Position numbers and translations under genes: made by a program
The notes under the pieces: generated by a model
Told to the model about the DNA's origin: nothing
Seen by the model: the letters and a program-made list of their open reading frames with translations, nothing else
Databases searched by the model: none
Shown: piece by piece, positions 23,724 through 38,223 of the stretch
How positions within the stretch are numbered: position 1 is the first letter of the stretch
Layout: each line of letters begins with the position of its first letter
Assembly (NCBI GenBank): GCA_943704425.1
Contig: CALSCP010002553.1
Coordinates: 48,022 to 97,818 of the forward strand
Direction of reading: 5' to 3'
Origin: Ministeria vibrans ATCC 50519
Taxonomy: Eukaryota; Opisthokonta; Filasterea
DNA length: 49,797 nucleotides

Positions 23724-26369
23724 TTAGTCACCACCGCTAGGAGGGGGGCGTGGGGGCAGAGGGAGGCCACTGATCTGTGCTGGAGGAGCGGACGGTGCAA
23801 AGAAGGAGGTGCCGTCGTAGAAGTCGGGGAGACAGCCCTTGACCCAGTCCGCACGCTAAACAGTCATGGGGGAAGGAGGTTAGAGTAGAGTGAGAAGATT
23901 ATTTTCGCACCTGGTTCGTGAGACGACCCGACGCAATGTTGCAGGCAGGAAAAATGGCAGTACCGTTGAAGCAGGTGCCGGGAATGTTGACGTCCGTTTG
24001 GATGAGACAGCCTAGAGAGACAATGTCAAGCAACCAGGTGAGCCGACTGAAACCCTGAGCGTACTGTTGGTGTACGTACCACAACTGACTTGGCTGAGGG
24101 CAGGCGCAATTCTGGGTTGGACACAAAGCGCATTTTGAGTGATCATCTGACGCAATGAACCAAAGCAGGAGAGTTAGTAACGTGTCAAGAGATGTACAAA
24201 AAAAAGGATCGACTTACGATGGAACCGGTGGACGAGAGAAGAGGCATTCTACATGAAGAAACGACAAAAAAGGACGGGGGATGAGAAAGAAAAGAAAAAG
24301 ACGAGAGTCGAAAACAAAAGAGAGAGACGGGGTTACGTGAGAGTGTGAAGTGCTTTGTTGTCCGTGACGGCCACAATGCCCGTGGAGAGTGCCTATGGTA
24401 TGTTAAGGTCAGTTGAAATATGATGTCAATTGCCACGTACCGTTCCCAGGGCTTCAATATCGTCATCGAACACGGGAAGAAGATCTATCAAATTACCTGC
24501 GATTAATTTTGCTTCGTTTTAATCGTGCGCTATACCTTCAAAAGATTCGTTGGGTAAAATCCAATAGAGACTCGAAGGACTACACCATACATTGCAACAA
24601 AAAAGACAATTGAGAGACGAGACAGAATTATATGTGTATTTTTTACCCTGAGCTGGCGACAAAGCCATTGACAGAGGCGCGCGTTAGTTTGGGGGCAAGA
24701 ATGACTTCGAGTTTGGGATTGCGGATAAAGATGAGCATGGTTGTTTCCTGTGAGGAGGTAAAACACAATGAGTTGAGTATAATGAGTAATGCCTCTTATC
24801 TTGTACGTACTTCAAGATTGGGAAGAATGATTTCCTCCAGCTAAACCAAGGAGAGTTGTACAGAGTGTGAGTTTGATCAGAACAAAAAGGAGGTGTCGTT
24901 TACTTCGCTGTTTGCACTGGAAAGAAATGAACCTTTGTTGAAACTGGGCAGGTTGAGATATTCCAGTTGCTCGCTCAATGTGATGCTAAAAATAAATAAA
25001 TAAAATTAGTGAGAGAGAGGGGAGACGGAACAAAGTGATAGAGACAAAGAGATACAACAAAGTAATATAAACAAAGTGTGAGAGAAACAAAGTAATAGAG
25101 AGTGACAGAAACAAAAGGATATAAAGAGAGAATATAAAGTGATAGAGTAAGTGAGAGAAAAACAAAGTAATAGAGAGTGACAGAAACAAAAGGATATGAA
25201 GAGAGTATATAAAGCGATAGAGTAAGTGAGAGAGAAACAAAGTAATAGAGAGTGACAGAAACAAAAGGTTATAAGGAGAGTCGAAAGACGATTTGATTTT
25301 GGGACCTTATGTCACTCTGGCGCAAATAAGGCATAGTGATGTTCTCAAGGACTCCGTTGGCAACAATGAGAATCTAATGAAAGTGAATTCTTCAGTCAGA
25401 CGATGACAAACGCAGCGTTGAACGTACGGATTCGCAGGTGACAACGGGCACATAAAAAGTTTCGAGGGACGGGTTAAACTGAAGAAGAATGCCACTGGAA
25501 ACGGTTGTGAGGGAGTCAAGCACAAGCACGTTGAGATGTGTGTTGGACAGCAACTGAACAATGGTTGCGCTGTGCAGCGATGGCGCAATTATGTGCTGGA
25601 GAGAGAAGGAGAAAGAGATATACAAAGTGATGGTGTGAGAGAAGTACAGTGATAAGAGATAAAATTTATTGATCTGTTAGAAGTGGAGGGAGAAACAAGA
25701 AGTGGAGGAAAGAATAAAGAGTTGGTGGATTGGTTTGGAAATACCTTTAAAAAGGTGTTTGCGGCAATGACAAAGACTTCGCACTCTTGCAGAGAATGGA
25801 AATCAACGGCAGTCTAAAACACAATGAAAGACAATTATTTTTTTAAAATCATATAATTATAGCTCCTCCATCACTTTGTTTTTCTCTCTCCGTCTCTCTC
25901 TCTTTCTCTATCTCTCTCTGGTGTGAGCTTTGTGATGTGCTTACGTCAACAATGTTAACAGTGGGACCATAGGGAGCGGGTACGGGTATGAGAGACCAGA
26001 GAGTAGAGCGGATCATCAATGTTCCGATGACAGACCTCAGCGAACGGAAATCGATAAGCTAGGCAAGAAGAAATTGAGAGACGGTAAAGGAAAACATTGT
26101 GTTTCTTGGTACCTTTAGGTAGTTGGAATCGGCGACCGTGAGAGCAACAACGGAAGTCAGAACAGGAAATGAAACGAAGAGAGGCGACGTGGTCGCATTG
26201 AGATGGACCAGCTGATGGGGTACACGATAAAAACGTGCATTGACAACACAGACAATAATTATTAATGCGAGTGAAGATGCAAAGATATTCGTTTTTGGGC
26301 GGAGTTTGTTACCGATGACAAATGAATCACATTGGAGCGCACAAGAGACGGGAAATAGATCAAGGACAA
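23724..26369 (-). CDS. Leucine-rich/receptor L-domain-like extracellular protein, 5' end missing
   Basis: Sixteen minus-strand exons join without a frame break: 26369-26313, 26211-26113, 26058-25945, 25813-25745, 25595-25428, 25373-25306, 24985-24904, 24840-24811, 24747-24647, 24579-24536, 24496-24441, 24392-24337, 24248-24218, 24146-24080, 24011-23911, 23855-23724 (424 aa visible). The product is a chain of short beta-strand repeats of the type L-x-x-I-x-x-P-x-L (LEYLNLPSFN, LEEIILPNLE, LEVILAPKLT), like receptor L-domains or Ecm33-type proteins. A Cys-containing module (CLIQTDVNIPGTCFNGT) and a Pro-rich tail follow. It is probably secreted or on the cell surface. No signal peptide or start codon is visible: the first exon has a splice acceptor at 26370-26371 and upstream lies a TC array, then a gene on the other strand. 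Exons of 30 and 31 nt are unusually small. Confidence 0.75.
25010..25275. repeat. Degenerate GA/core repeats in L-domain gene intron
   Basis: Copies of ACAAAGTGATAGAG and AAACAAAGTAATAGAGAGTG recur with a larger period near 100 bases, forming a higher-order direct repeat inside intron 24986-25305. Smaller pieces occur at about 25598-25660 and, inverted, at 25868-25920. Confidence 0.8.
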
Positions 26370-26455
26370 CTAAAAATTAATAATGTTTTTTTCAATAACG
26401 GATGATTTCTCTGTCAGTTACTCTCAATCAGCCCACTTGCAATCTCTCCACAAAC

Positions 26456-26690
<235 letters not shown>

Positions 26691-26694
26691 ACAG

Positions 26695-27258
26695 TACGAT
26701 AGCCACTCGATGGCATTCATGAACTCGCTGTTTTGCATTCCACCTGAGCAAGAAGCCTACCTGGTTGTGACGGGCATGTCACCCACACAGTTGTACGCAC
26801 TGCTTGCCGACGACTTTACTGCCAACGGTGGCTCCATCCGTCTCTTTGGACTTCACCTGCACGCCCATTCGTACTCGACGTCGCTACGTCTTGAGCACTG
26901 GCGCGACGGCGTCCGTCTAGCCATCATCGACGAACACCATGTCGGTGGGTATGGGCCCGGTCAGACCTTTGACCTCACCGAATATCCCGAGCCCATCCGC
27001 CAAAAGACCGATGCCATTGTATTCCGCTGCACCTTCTCCACGATCGGCAAGGCCATTGCCACCGCCTACGGCCTCTCCAACGGCTCCGAAATGTGTGGCC
27101 CTTTTCTCCTGTACTACCCGCACGTTCGAACCTCGTCCGTCCTTCACGCCACAAACACCAATCCTACACGTTACTACGAAGGCCCCGCACACCTTGAACC
27201 TTCAATGCCTTACCCAACCTTCTCTCCGCCCTCCTCCTCTCACTGCACCTTCCCATAG
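26695..27258 (+). CDS. C-terminal copper domain of a DBH/MOXD-like monooxygenase, partial
   Basis: The exon begins at the acceptor AG 26693-26694 and ends at a stop at 27256-27258 (187 residues). It matches the C-terminal half of copper type II ascorbate-dependent monooxygenases. The copper-binding HxH lies in FGLHLHAHSYS, an RLEHWRDGVR strand and hairpin follow, then CTFSTIGKAIATAYGLS and the GSEMCGPFLLYYP segment carrying the methionine ligand. These enzymes hydroxylate a C-H bond using two coppers. The N-terminal CuH domain and the signal or DOMON region are absent from the window. The frame stays open back through the TC array to an ATG at 26383, but that Leu/Ser stretch is repeat, not protein. 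Either a fragment or a truncated relic. Confidence 0.75.
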   Translation, partial: YDSHSMAFMNSLFCIPPEQEAYLVVTGMSPTQLYALLADDFTANGGSIRLFGLHLHAHSYSTSLRLEHWRDGVRLAIIDEHHVGGYGPGQTFDLTEYPEPIRQKTDAIVFRCTFSTIGKAIATAYGLSNGSEMCGPFLLYYPHVRTSSVLHATNTNPTRYYEGPAHLEPSMPYPTFSPPSSSHCTFP

Positions 27259-27350
27259 AAACTCTTTTTGTAGAATCTGTATAGTGGTTTATGTTATATT
27301 TTCATTGTTGTCTCTCTATATCTCTCTTTTTTTGAAGAAAAGAAATGATT

Positions 27351-30300
27351 TCAGTATGGTAAAAGGTTGTCAGAGGGGGAATCGGAGGCACTGACGCACT
27401 CCGACCAATTGTGGGACCGGTAGGGTGCATCGTCACCAGCGTACGACGACATGGACGCCGGGTACAGCGGCTGCGTGAGCGCCAATGGGCTCTCATCTCC
27501 TTGCTGTGATGCTAGTTGCTGTTGTAGTTGTTGCTGTTGTAGTTGTTGAGGCTCTTGCTGTTGCTGAGTGGTGAGAAGTTCGGCGAGGGTCGCCTCAAAC
27601 GTGAGAGTGCCTGGAAAGATGCTTGAGGCGGCAGTGGCTCGAGCAGTCGTCACACATGCCTGTGGCTTGGATGCGGTCGACGGACCGGTGTACGCCGACG
27701 CCAGCACGGTCGTCGAGGACGGAGCCTTCTCAAGAGCTGCCGGTCGCTTGAGGGCTGCTTCCATTTCGTAGAGAGAGTCCTGCGACAGACTCGGCGTGTT
27801 GCTGTGAGTGGGCTCGTCGAGGTTGAGCAAGGGCAAGTACACCGCGGGAGCCTGACGTGGTGGAGACGAACAGTTGGAAACGGGACTCGCGCCCGAGTCA
27901 GTAGCCGACGTGTGCGCCGACGACGATGTAGAGCCGCCCGTGTAGGCGGACGCCGCATCTGTCAAGTTGCTATTGAGCGAGCCACTGCGCGGCCGCTCGC
28001 CGCTCGTCGACTGTGCGACAAACGCTGACACGCCCCCGCCCATGCTGCCATAGTCTGAATGGCGCATGCGTCGAGCAGCGGCAGCCGCCGCCGCCGCCTC
28101 GGAACTGTTCCTCTCGCGTGCCAGACGATGGAGGCTGCGCGGATCAAACGGATTGTACACTTTGCCGGGAAAACGGCTGCCACGCGAGGTGGACAAGGAC
28201 GACGACGAAGACGAAGGCGACAGTGAACTTGGGCCAGTATAATGATCGGATTGTCGCCGCTGATACTGCTGCTGTTGATGATGAGGATGGTGATGAGCGT
28301 GGTGGTGCGCATGGTGCGCATGAAGCTGTGAGTCGACAAAGACTGGCGAGGCGAGAGTGCGCTCGACTTCATCGTCGAGGTGTTGGTGCGCAGCCTCCGT
28401 GGTATCCGGGTCGTCTTGGTCAACGTCGGGAAACAGCGGTGGAATCGCAAGGGGCATCATAACACTGCTCAAGTCGACGGCATCGGTGGCGTCCGGAAAG
28501 AAGATGCGCCCAGGCGACGACGAATGTGACACACGACCCTTGGAGTGCGGGGAGTTCATAGACATTTCTTCCAGGTGGCAGGTCATCGAGTCGGTAGACG
28601 CAATTGAGAGGCCACGAGAGCGACGCTGATCGTTGTTGTCGTTGACTTCGTCGTCCAGCAGCAGTGACGCAGATGCGGGCACTGTGGCGGGCGATGACGA
28701 CAAAGAAGAGTTCGAAGCGGAGGGGTCGTGATCGGTAGGGAAGAGCGACGACGTGACGCTTGTGTCGAGATGGAAAGACATGGCACGACGTCGTTCAGGC
28801 AGCGAGCCCAGGGTGTCTGCACCACTGAAACTGCTACTGTTTCGATTGTGTGTATGGTGAGCACGCGACGACGTCATGGAGAGCATAGCATTGGCACCAG
28901 AAGCAGCAGGAGCACCAGTGGAGCGATTCATTCCATAAGCGGCGTGTGGGGAGGGGGCGAGAGGGTTTAATGCATCGTTCCACGACGAGCTTGTTGAAGC
29001 TGCGTTGGCCAAGGGTGACGAAGATGTCGACGAGAAAGTGTGTGAGCGTGATCGATGGCGATCGTGGTACACGTCATCATCATCGTCGTCTTCGACAACG
29101 CCGTGTCCATTCTGATGTTGTTGCTGCTGTGAATTGGTGTCATTGGAGCATGGTGATGAAAGTGTCTCGCGCGCGGCTTCAGCGACAAGATCGGCGAGCG
29201 ACAGTGTCCCTGGGTCCATACGCATGTCCATTTCGTCGATGGTTGATGCCAATGGCTGATGGCGCGGGGGCGAACGTTGCAAGGCAGAAGAGGTGGAGGG
29301 GGAAGGAAAGGGAGGAGAGGTCGTTGAAGAAGAGGGGACGTGGGCCATGTTGGGTCCGCTGTTGGCGAGATCATAGTGGCTCTGAGCGGAGACGTGAGTA
29401 GTGCCTTTGCGGTAGGGATGAACCGCGTGTGGGGGGTGTGTGTACGTCTGAGCAAGATTTTCGTCTGCAGCGGTTGGGGACATGAACGAGGTGCCGAGAT
29501 CGGACGACGAGACAACGCGGCGACGTTTAGGTGTCTGTGATCGTGAGGCGGAAGCGGACGAGGAGAGCGGCGACTGTGACAACGTGAGCGATGTGTCGGC
29601 CACAGCCGAAGTAGGGGTGTTTGGCAATGCTGCAAAGGTACCGTTGGTGGGGTTGACGACCGAGGGCATGGCAGATACGGAGAGGGCCATTGAGAGTGAG
29701 TGTTCGTGAGACTGAAACGTGTGTTGTGGATGCGATTGGTGTTGCTGCTGCTGCTGCTGTTGTTGTTGTTGTTGTTGTTGCTGGTGGTGGTACAACGGAT
29801 CGTAATTCATCAATCTGTCGTGGTACTGAGACATGTTGGTGCCACTGGCGGTGGCGGCACGTCGTCGAGGGTGCGACAGACGCACGGCCGACGAGCGTTT
29901 CGTTGGCGTCTTTCTTGACGACGGTGACGACGGTGTGGCCGACGTGCTCGTGGAGGGTAGTGGTGTAGCAAATGGATTTGGCGGCGAGGTGCCGCTGCTG
30001 CTGTACTGCTCCGCGTACGAGAAGTAAGCACTTGGGGAAGAGGCAGTAAAAGATTGCGAACGTTTCGGGCGCACTTCGGCTGGGTCATCGTCAACCATTG
30101 GCGGATGTATCAATTGTCCCAGATCCCAATTGCTTGGCTCTACGTCAAAGTAGTGCACGCCCGAGCTGCTGCTTGGCTCTGCGTCAAAGTAGCGCACGCC
30201 CGAGCCCATCGATCCAGACGAAGCTGAAGCAGACGTGGACACTGCTGATGCTGATGTTGGTACTGCTGCAGTCGCTGTCGCCGAGTCACGATGGTGAGTG

Positions 30301-31922
30301 CGTGTGAGTGAAGTAGGCAGGGAGCCCCTTCTCTCTTGTGACCCTCCAAAGCTCGAGCGCGATGAACCTCCGCGTTTCCGTGCGCTTCGAGTCAGTGTCT
30401 CACGGTATTCTACATAATAATTATTAATTTTTTTATCATTGTTTGATAATCATTAGGTAAGGGGGAAAAAGCAATAGAGCGAGAGAGGAGAAAGACACAA
30501 AGTGATAGATAGAGAGAGAGAGTAACAAAGTGATAGAGAAGGGAGAAACAAAGTGATAGAGGAGGGAGAAAGATACAAAGACATAATAATAATACTAATA
30601 ATAATAATAACAATAATAATTAAAAGAGAATAAAGAGAGGACTTGCTCGTACCCTCGTTGATGACCCACCAGCATCCTTTGCCCTTGTCGCCAGCGGGAC
30701 GCGGAACTTTGGTGAAACATTTTTTCAACGACAAATTGTGTCGAATGGAATTCTATAACAAAAGAGGGTAAGAGTGAGAAGTATCGGATGGGTGAGGGTG
30801 GGAGACTCAAACGACTGACACACTCACACACACACACACACACACACACAAAAAATAAAATAAACAATAAACAATAAAGGAAATGCCTGTGTGGCAATAG
30901 AAACAAGTCGAGGGAAACAGAAGGGAGATGTTGCGTGTGTGTTTATGACAACGTAATAGTTCATAAGAAGAATGCCGGTACACAATTTGACAGGCGCTCA
31001 AGAGAGCAACGATGCACAGACAGGCGATAGGGTCTCCGTTCGCAAGGATGCATATGAAATGGCCGCAGTGCAAGGGGGAGCGAGGAAGGGAGTGAGAGAG
31101 AGAGGGAGAGAGGGTGTTCGAGCCACACGAATGAATTTCGAGGATTCGCTCAAAATATCAATACGCTCCATTTCGACTGAATGCGACTCAGAAGGGGCAT
31201 GTTGAGGATAATTCGGGAACACGTGCAAGTGGGGCAGGCGGCAGGGACACGAGGCAGCCCAAGAGGAGTAGTGCAAAGGGTGAGGATGAGAAGGCTTTTT
31301 TTTTTCTTCTTTTTCTTCTTTTTTTTTCTCTCTCTCTCTTTGGTTCTTTTGCTGCTCGACCGGAAGAAGCAGGGAGTTTGGGTGAGTGATGAAAGACGGC
31401 GCGGGGGACAACCGAGAGAGTATAGTGGTGCGTGGGACGGGAGTGCGGAGAGGGGAGCGAAGGCCGCTGGGATTTCCAATTTCGACTCGCGTATGGACCA
31501 GGAGGGACCTGTCCGTCGCTGCACGCACGCCCACAGACCCCAATGAGCGTCCACAATGCCGTTCCCGGCAACCCCCCCTCCCAAAAGCAACCGTGTGGTT
31601 TCCGCACTGCTCTTTTTCTCTCTCTCTCTCTCTCCCTCTTTTTTTTTTTTTTTGGGTTCGCCCTTTCGGCATTTTCGAGTGGTCTCAGTGCAATTGGGCA
31701 CGGGCGGACGCGAACCGGGAGGGAAGGGGGGGCAGCGGAGGATGGTAATACCTTCCAACACTTGTCGGAGGAGCTGTAGAAGGGAAAGCGCGTCTCGATG
31801 AAAGCGTAGATTTCGGAGAGAGAGAGGCGCCTGGACTCGGACGAATCGATCGCTTGGAGAATCAGCAGCGCATACGACTCCTTGGGCTTCCCCTCTGCGG
31901 GCTGTTCAAAGTCGGTGCTCAT
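27351..31922 (-). CDS. Forkhead-box transcription factor with long low-complexity tail
   Basis: Minus-strand exons 31922-31752, 30752-30653 and 30409-27351 (1109 aa). The forkhead domain starts near residue 12 ([34 protein letters not shown]) and continues across intron 1 into the recognition helix [13 protein letters not shown] and wing [12 protein letters not shown]. The remaining ~1000 residues are low complexity: Ser-rich blocks, Gln runs (near 29741-29790 and 27510-27565), His-rich runs and an acidic patch. This is typical of a disordered regulatory region. A 13-residue unit containing YFDAEPS is tandemly duplicated near 30132-30210. It should bind DNA in the nucleus; the subfamily cannot be told. 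The 998-nt intron falls just before the recognition helix. Head-to-head with the Mg transporter gene (356 bases). Confidence 0.92.
30470..30585. repeat. GA/core repeats in forkhead gene intron
   Basis: Four copies of ACAAAGTGATAGA with GA or GGGAGAA spacers lie in intron 30410-30652. They are followed by an AATAAT tract at about 30585-30620. Confidence 0.85.
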
Positions 31923-32278
31923 CGAGAGTCCAAAGAAGTGTGTCTAGAGAGTAGAGAGTAGAGTCTAGTCACTTCGTAGGACCTAGTGTGAGATTTTCGT
32001 TGGATTAATCTACAACTGAAAAGGGACTGAAGTTGATGTTTTTAAAAAAAACAACATCTCATTGATTTGTGTGCATTATTCGCTTGCCACTGACAAACTC
32101 AATGTGCTTTACTGACTTTCCCAGAAGGACCTCACGTAATTTGGCCGAAACTCCAAAAATGACGACATTTCCTTCAACTGATAAGGATACGGAAGGGATT
32201 GTGCAATCGAAAACTTTTTTATTCAACGAATAAAGCGATCAGTTTTTTTCTTTTCTTTCTATTTTTTATTTTTTCAGG
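31923..32278. promoter_or_regulatory. Shared divergent promoter region, forkhead and CorA genes
   Basis: This is the only DNA between two opposite start codons. It is AT-rich with T and A runs. A TTTTTCAG just before the plus-strand ATG could be a splice acceptor for an untranslated 5' exon. No specific factor site is claimed. Confidence 0.4.
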
Positions 32279-34841
<2,563 letters not shown>

Positions 34842-34919
34842 TTCTTTTCTTGTTTGTTAATACAGCTGTGTAGTGTTTTAGTCGTAAAATATGCACATTA
34901 AAATTTTACTATTGTTATT

Positions 34920-37479
34920 CTATTCTGTCTTCTTCTCATGCGTCGACTTTGGCGAAATAACTGAGGAGTCGGGCACGTCAGTGTCGTCGGAGAGAGTTTC
35001 ACGCTCGGGTAGCGTGTGCGCTGCCTCTGTCCCTGTCCTCGTCTCTGTCTCTGTCTTTGACTGCGTCGGTGGATCGGCGTTCTGAGATTGAGTGGCTGTG
35101 AGGGCAGCGAGGCGTGCACGCTCCTCTTCCTCCGCTGCGTCGGCTGCGTCGCCTCCTTCAAACTCGTTGCGGCGGTTGGGGTCGACCGGGTACTTCCAGC
35201 GCTGGTAGAGGTAAATGAAAAAGATGATGTCGTCGCGGAAGCACGCCAGACGATGCATGGTCGGCATGCGGATCACAAATGCAAACTACGTAGTAGTAGC
35301 ATCATCAAGAAAAAGTTGAGTGATGCGATTGGGTGTGGGTATAGGTTTGCAGAATATATAATGTCGGCGAGCTTACGAGATCATCGACAAAGGTGTTGAG
35401 GGCCTTGTAGGTGAGCATGCGCCAGGGTAGATGGGCCACCGATTTGAGCTTGTAGTTGATGAAGAGTTGGGGCGTCATGAGAATGAAGCCAAAGGTGTAG
35501 ACACAGCCAACGAGGGTCGACAGCACAAAGGAGTACCAGCTCTTGTGAGTGTCGTAGACGAGCGAGTAGATGGCATAGCAGAAGATGAGCGGGTAGAGGG
35601 CATACGACAGGTACTGGAAGGCAAGCGCATCGTATTCCTTAGTCTTGCTCTGGTGGTACGAGTCATGGTCGTCAAAGCGAATGCGCGGGATTCCTATGAG
35701 AAAGAGAGAGAGAGAGAGAGAGGAGCAGGGGGAAAAAGAGAAACAAAGTGATATAGAGAGAGGAGACAGACACAAAGTGATAGAGAAAAAGAAGCAAAGT
35801 GATAGGGAGAAAGAAACAAAGTGATAGAGAGAAAGAACAAAGTGAAAAAGGGTGTTGCATGAGTACACACGTGAGAGAATGCATTTTACGCTCACCGTAG
35901 AAAGTGTTGGCGTAGTCAAGGGATATCTTCATGGCTCGCTTTAGCTTCCACACTTCAATGGCCAGACCCACTGCAGAGCTGACGATAATGATATAGCTCG
36001 TCTGTTCACTGTCAATAAGATACAGCAGAATGACCAGTTGGAAGAACACATTGGTGATCACGGAGCGCACCGAGAGACCCTCGACTGTCTTTCGGTTGCG
36101 CCAGAACTGAATGTCATTCTACAATTAAGAGTTGAGTGAGAACAGTGTGTGAGTATAATAATAATAATAAAAAAAGAAAAACGCACACACGCATAGGCTG
36201 CTGTATGACGATACCTTGAAGGCAAGGAAGTCAAAGACGGAGTGGAGGAGCGATACAGTGAAGGTGAGGGCAAGTAGGTAGATGTTGGTCTCGAAGATGA
36301 GACGCTTCATCTCGTCACGCTCCTTGTCGCCCATGCTACCCCACGACTGATGCATACCAAAGGCCTTGTCCATCTGTTCCATCATGACCCATTTCCACTG
36401 TGACAGGTGGTAGAACGAGAAGGCAACCGTCAGGTTGGCAACCGTCTCGTTGATGGGATTGAGGTGCTCTTGCAACATGAAAAAGTCGTTCATGTACACC
36501 ACCGGATAGTAGTTGCCCGTCGCCGCGTCCAGCTTGAGTCCGTGCTCAAGGAGGTGTGTCGGCATTGCCTTGCGATTGTGCACTTCGGTGTCGACCACGA
36601 GGTTCACGGTCACGTTGGGACACCAGTAGGAGATGTACTCGACGGGCTTGCCGTCGTTCGAGGCCAAAGCGGAAGCATCACCGTTGATGCTCCCAAGGTC
36701 AGTGTCGCCGTCGAAGAACTCATCGACACTGAGACTGTCACTCGCCTGGTCGTCCATTGAGGCATCACCATTGGTGACACCGAGAGGAGCAGTGTCGGTT
36801 GTCGCGCCACCTTCGCCCGTCAGGAGGTTTTTCAAGTGACGCTCTGCACGACGTGGCATGTAGCGTGTGAGCAGCTTGTAGCCGTGCGCGACATTTTGCG
36901 GTCGGTAGTTGGCCGACTCGGGATGGTAAGGGGCACCATTTCGCGTGACAAAGACGTGTGCGTGCATGGAGGCGTTGTGCAATCTGACATCGTCCGACGG
37001 CACAAACGTGTGCTCCAGACTAAACTGGTCCATGTCTTCGTCGGTCTCCCACGCGCCATAGAACGTCTTGGTGTTCCACAAGAGTGTCGCATTGCCGCTG
37101 TACCGGCCGTCGCCAAGCGAGCGGGGCGGTGCCGCAGAGTAGCTCAGGAAGAAGTACACGTCGATGGGGTCGCCAACACTAAACAGGTTTCGGCTGACTT
37201 CAGCGTCCGGCAACGACCCTGCAGGCGCCGCACCTGCCAATTCCGTGTGTATGTGTAGGTGTGTGTGTAAGGGAGACGGCGAGCAGTGCAAATGTAACCG
37301 TATGTCGTCGTACCGGAGCGAAAGAAGAAATTGTAGAAGAAGTACATGAGGAGAATACGATTGATCATGGTGAGCCAGGCAGGCGTTTCCGCTTGTGCGC
37401 GTGCATTGCCGTTTCCTCCTTCCCCACCGCCCGGGACTGTCGCCCCGTCAGGAGCGGCATTGGCAACTGTATCCGACAT
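34920..37479 (-). CDS. CLPTM1: CLPTM1-family multipass membrane protein
   Basis: Minus-strand exons 37479-37314, 37233-36215, 36118-35896, 35693-35377, 35285-34920 (696 aa). A short N-terminus leads to AWLTMINRILLMYFFYNFFF, then a large luminal region with FSVGDPIDVYFFLS, WNTKTFYGAWETD, and WCPNVTVNLVVD. Next come membrane helices and the conserved FLAFKNDIQFWRNRKTVEGL and FGFILMTPQLFINYKLKSVA. MRMPTMHRLACFRDDIIFFI and YLYQRWKYPVD precede an acidic tail, all as in CLPTM1/CLPTM1L. Animal members act in the ER or at the plasma membrane (receptor retention, lipid scrambling reported). An Asp/Ser-rich insert lies near 36660-36800. Start codon is 91 bases from that of the CDC34-like gene, head to head. 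Confidence 0.94.
35698..35850. repeat. GA/core array in CLPTM1 intron
   Basis: GA runs with four or five AAACAAAGTGATAGAGA-type copies, in intron 35694-35895. Confidence 0.85.
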
Positions 37480-37570
37480 TTTGAAAGAAAAAAAAAGAAA
37501 GAATGAAACGTCATGATTTCGATTCAGACGAATGATCAAAATTCAAAAATTAATATCATTAATTTTCGCC

Positions 37571-37773
37571 ATGACGAGTCCTTCTTCAACACCATCAGCC
37601 TCAAAGAAGCCTCGAATCGAGTGTAAGGGGGGGGTGGGGGTGGGGAGTGAATGGATGAAACAGCAACCAGCGCGGCTGATCCGGGGTGGGGGTGTGTGGT
37701 GTGCAGCAGGGTCGAACAAAACACTTGCGCGCGAGCTGGCAGATCTCATGAAGCGACCGCAGGAAGGATTCAA
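37571..37773 (+). CDS. CDC34: CDC34/UBE2R-like ubiquitin E2, exons 1-2 only
   Basis: Exons 37571-37622 and 37707-37773. The peptide NKTLARELADLMKRPQEGF corresponds to the N-terminal helix of R-type E2 enzymes. Exon 2 stops in phase 2 after GGA TTC AA with a good GTAAG donor. No continuation exists nearby: 96 bases later is a 10-N gap, then a GA array and a Rab exon. The matching continuation, starting with one leftover base, is at 45527 on the same strand. Adding those exons gives 260 aa in perfect frame. The acceptor before exon 2 is a tandem CAGCAG, so alternative use would change one residue. Divergent from CLPTM1. Confidence 0.85.
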
Positions 37774-37869
37774 GTAAGACCGAGCACGCCGTCTTCATCT
37801 CTATCCCTTCAGATGCTTTCCCTCATTCCTATTTGGTTTGAGTCGAACAGACGAAAAAAGACAAAAAAA

Positions 37870-37879
37870 NNNNNNNNNN
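37870..37879. other. 10-base N gap
   Basis: Ten Ns preceded by an A run and followed by GA-rich core repeat. Different genes lie on the two sides (5' part of CDC34 and 3' part of a Rab), which makes this join suspect. Confidence 0.98.
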
Positions 37880-37904
37880 GAAGAACAAAGTGATGCGAGA
37901 GAGG

Positions 37905-37982
<78 letters not shown>

Positions 37983-38165
37983 GGAGAAAGAAACAAAGTG
38001 ATAGAGAGAAAGAGAGGAGGGAGAAAGATACAAAGTGATAGAGAGAGAGGAGGGAGAAAGATACAAAGTGATAGAGAGCGAGAGAGGAGGGAGAAAGAAA
38101 CAAAGTGATAGAGAGAGAGAGAGGAGGGAGAAAGAGACAAAGTGATAGATAGAGAGAGAGGAAGA
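37880..38165. repeat. GA/core array next to the N gap
   Basis: A pure GA run at about 37911-37978 is followed by five near-perfect units of about 40 bases, each containing GAGGGAGAAAGA and ACAAAGTGATAGAGAG. It is among the most regular arrays of this repeat in the window. Confidence 0.95.
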
Positions 38166-38223
38166 GAACAACACAAAAACAAAGGAGAAAGATGGCACAG
38201 TAATGAATTGTTTATGTGTGCAG

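Noticed and set aside
37880-38165. Possible CRISPR-like array because of regular ~40-base units
   Set aside because: The units lack unique spacers, are low-complexity GA DNA, and the organism is a eukaryote.
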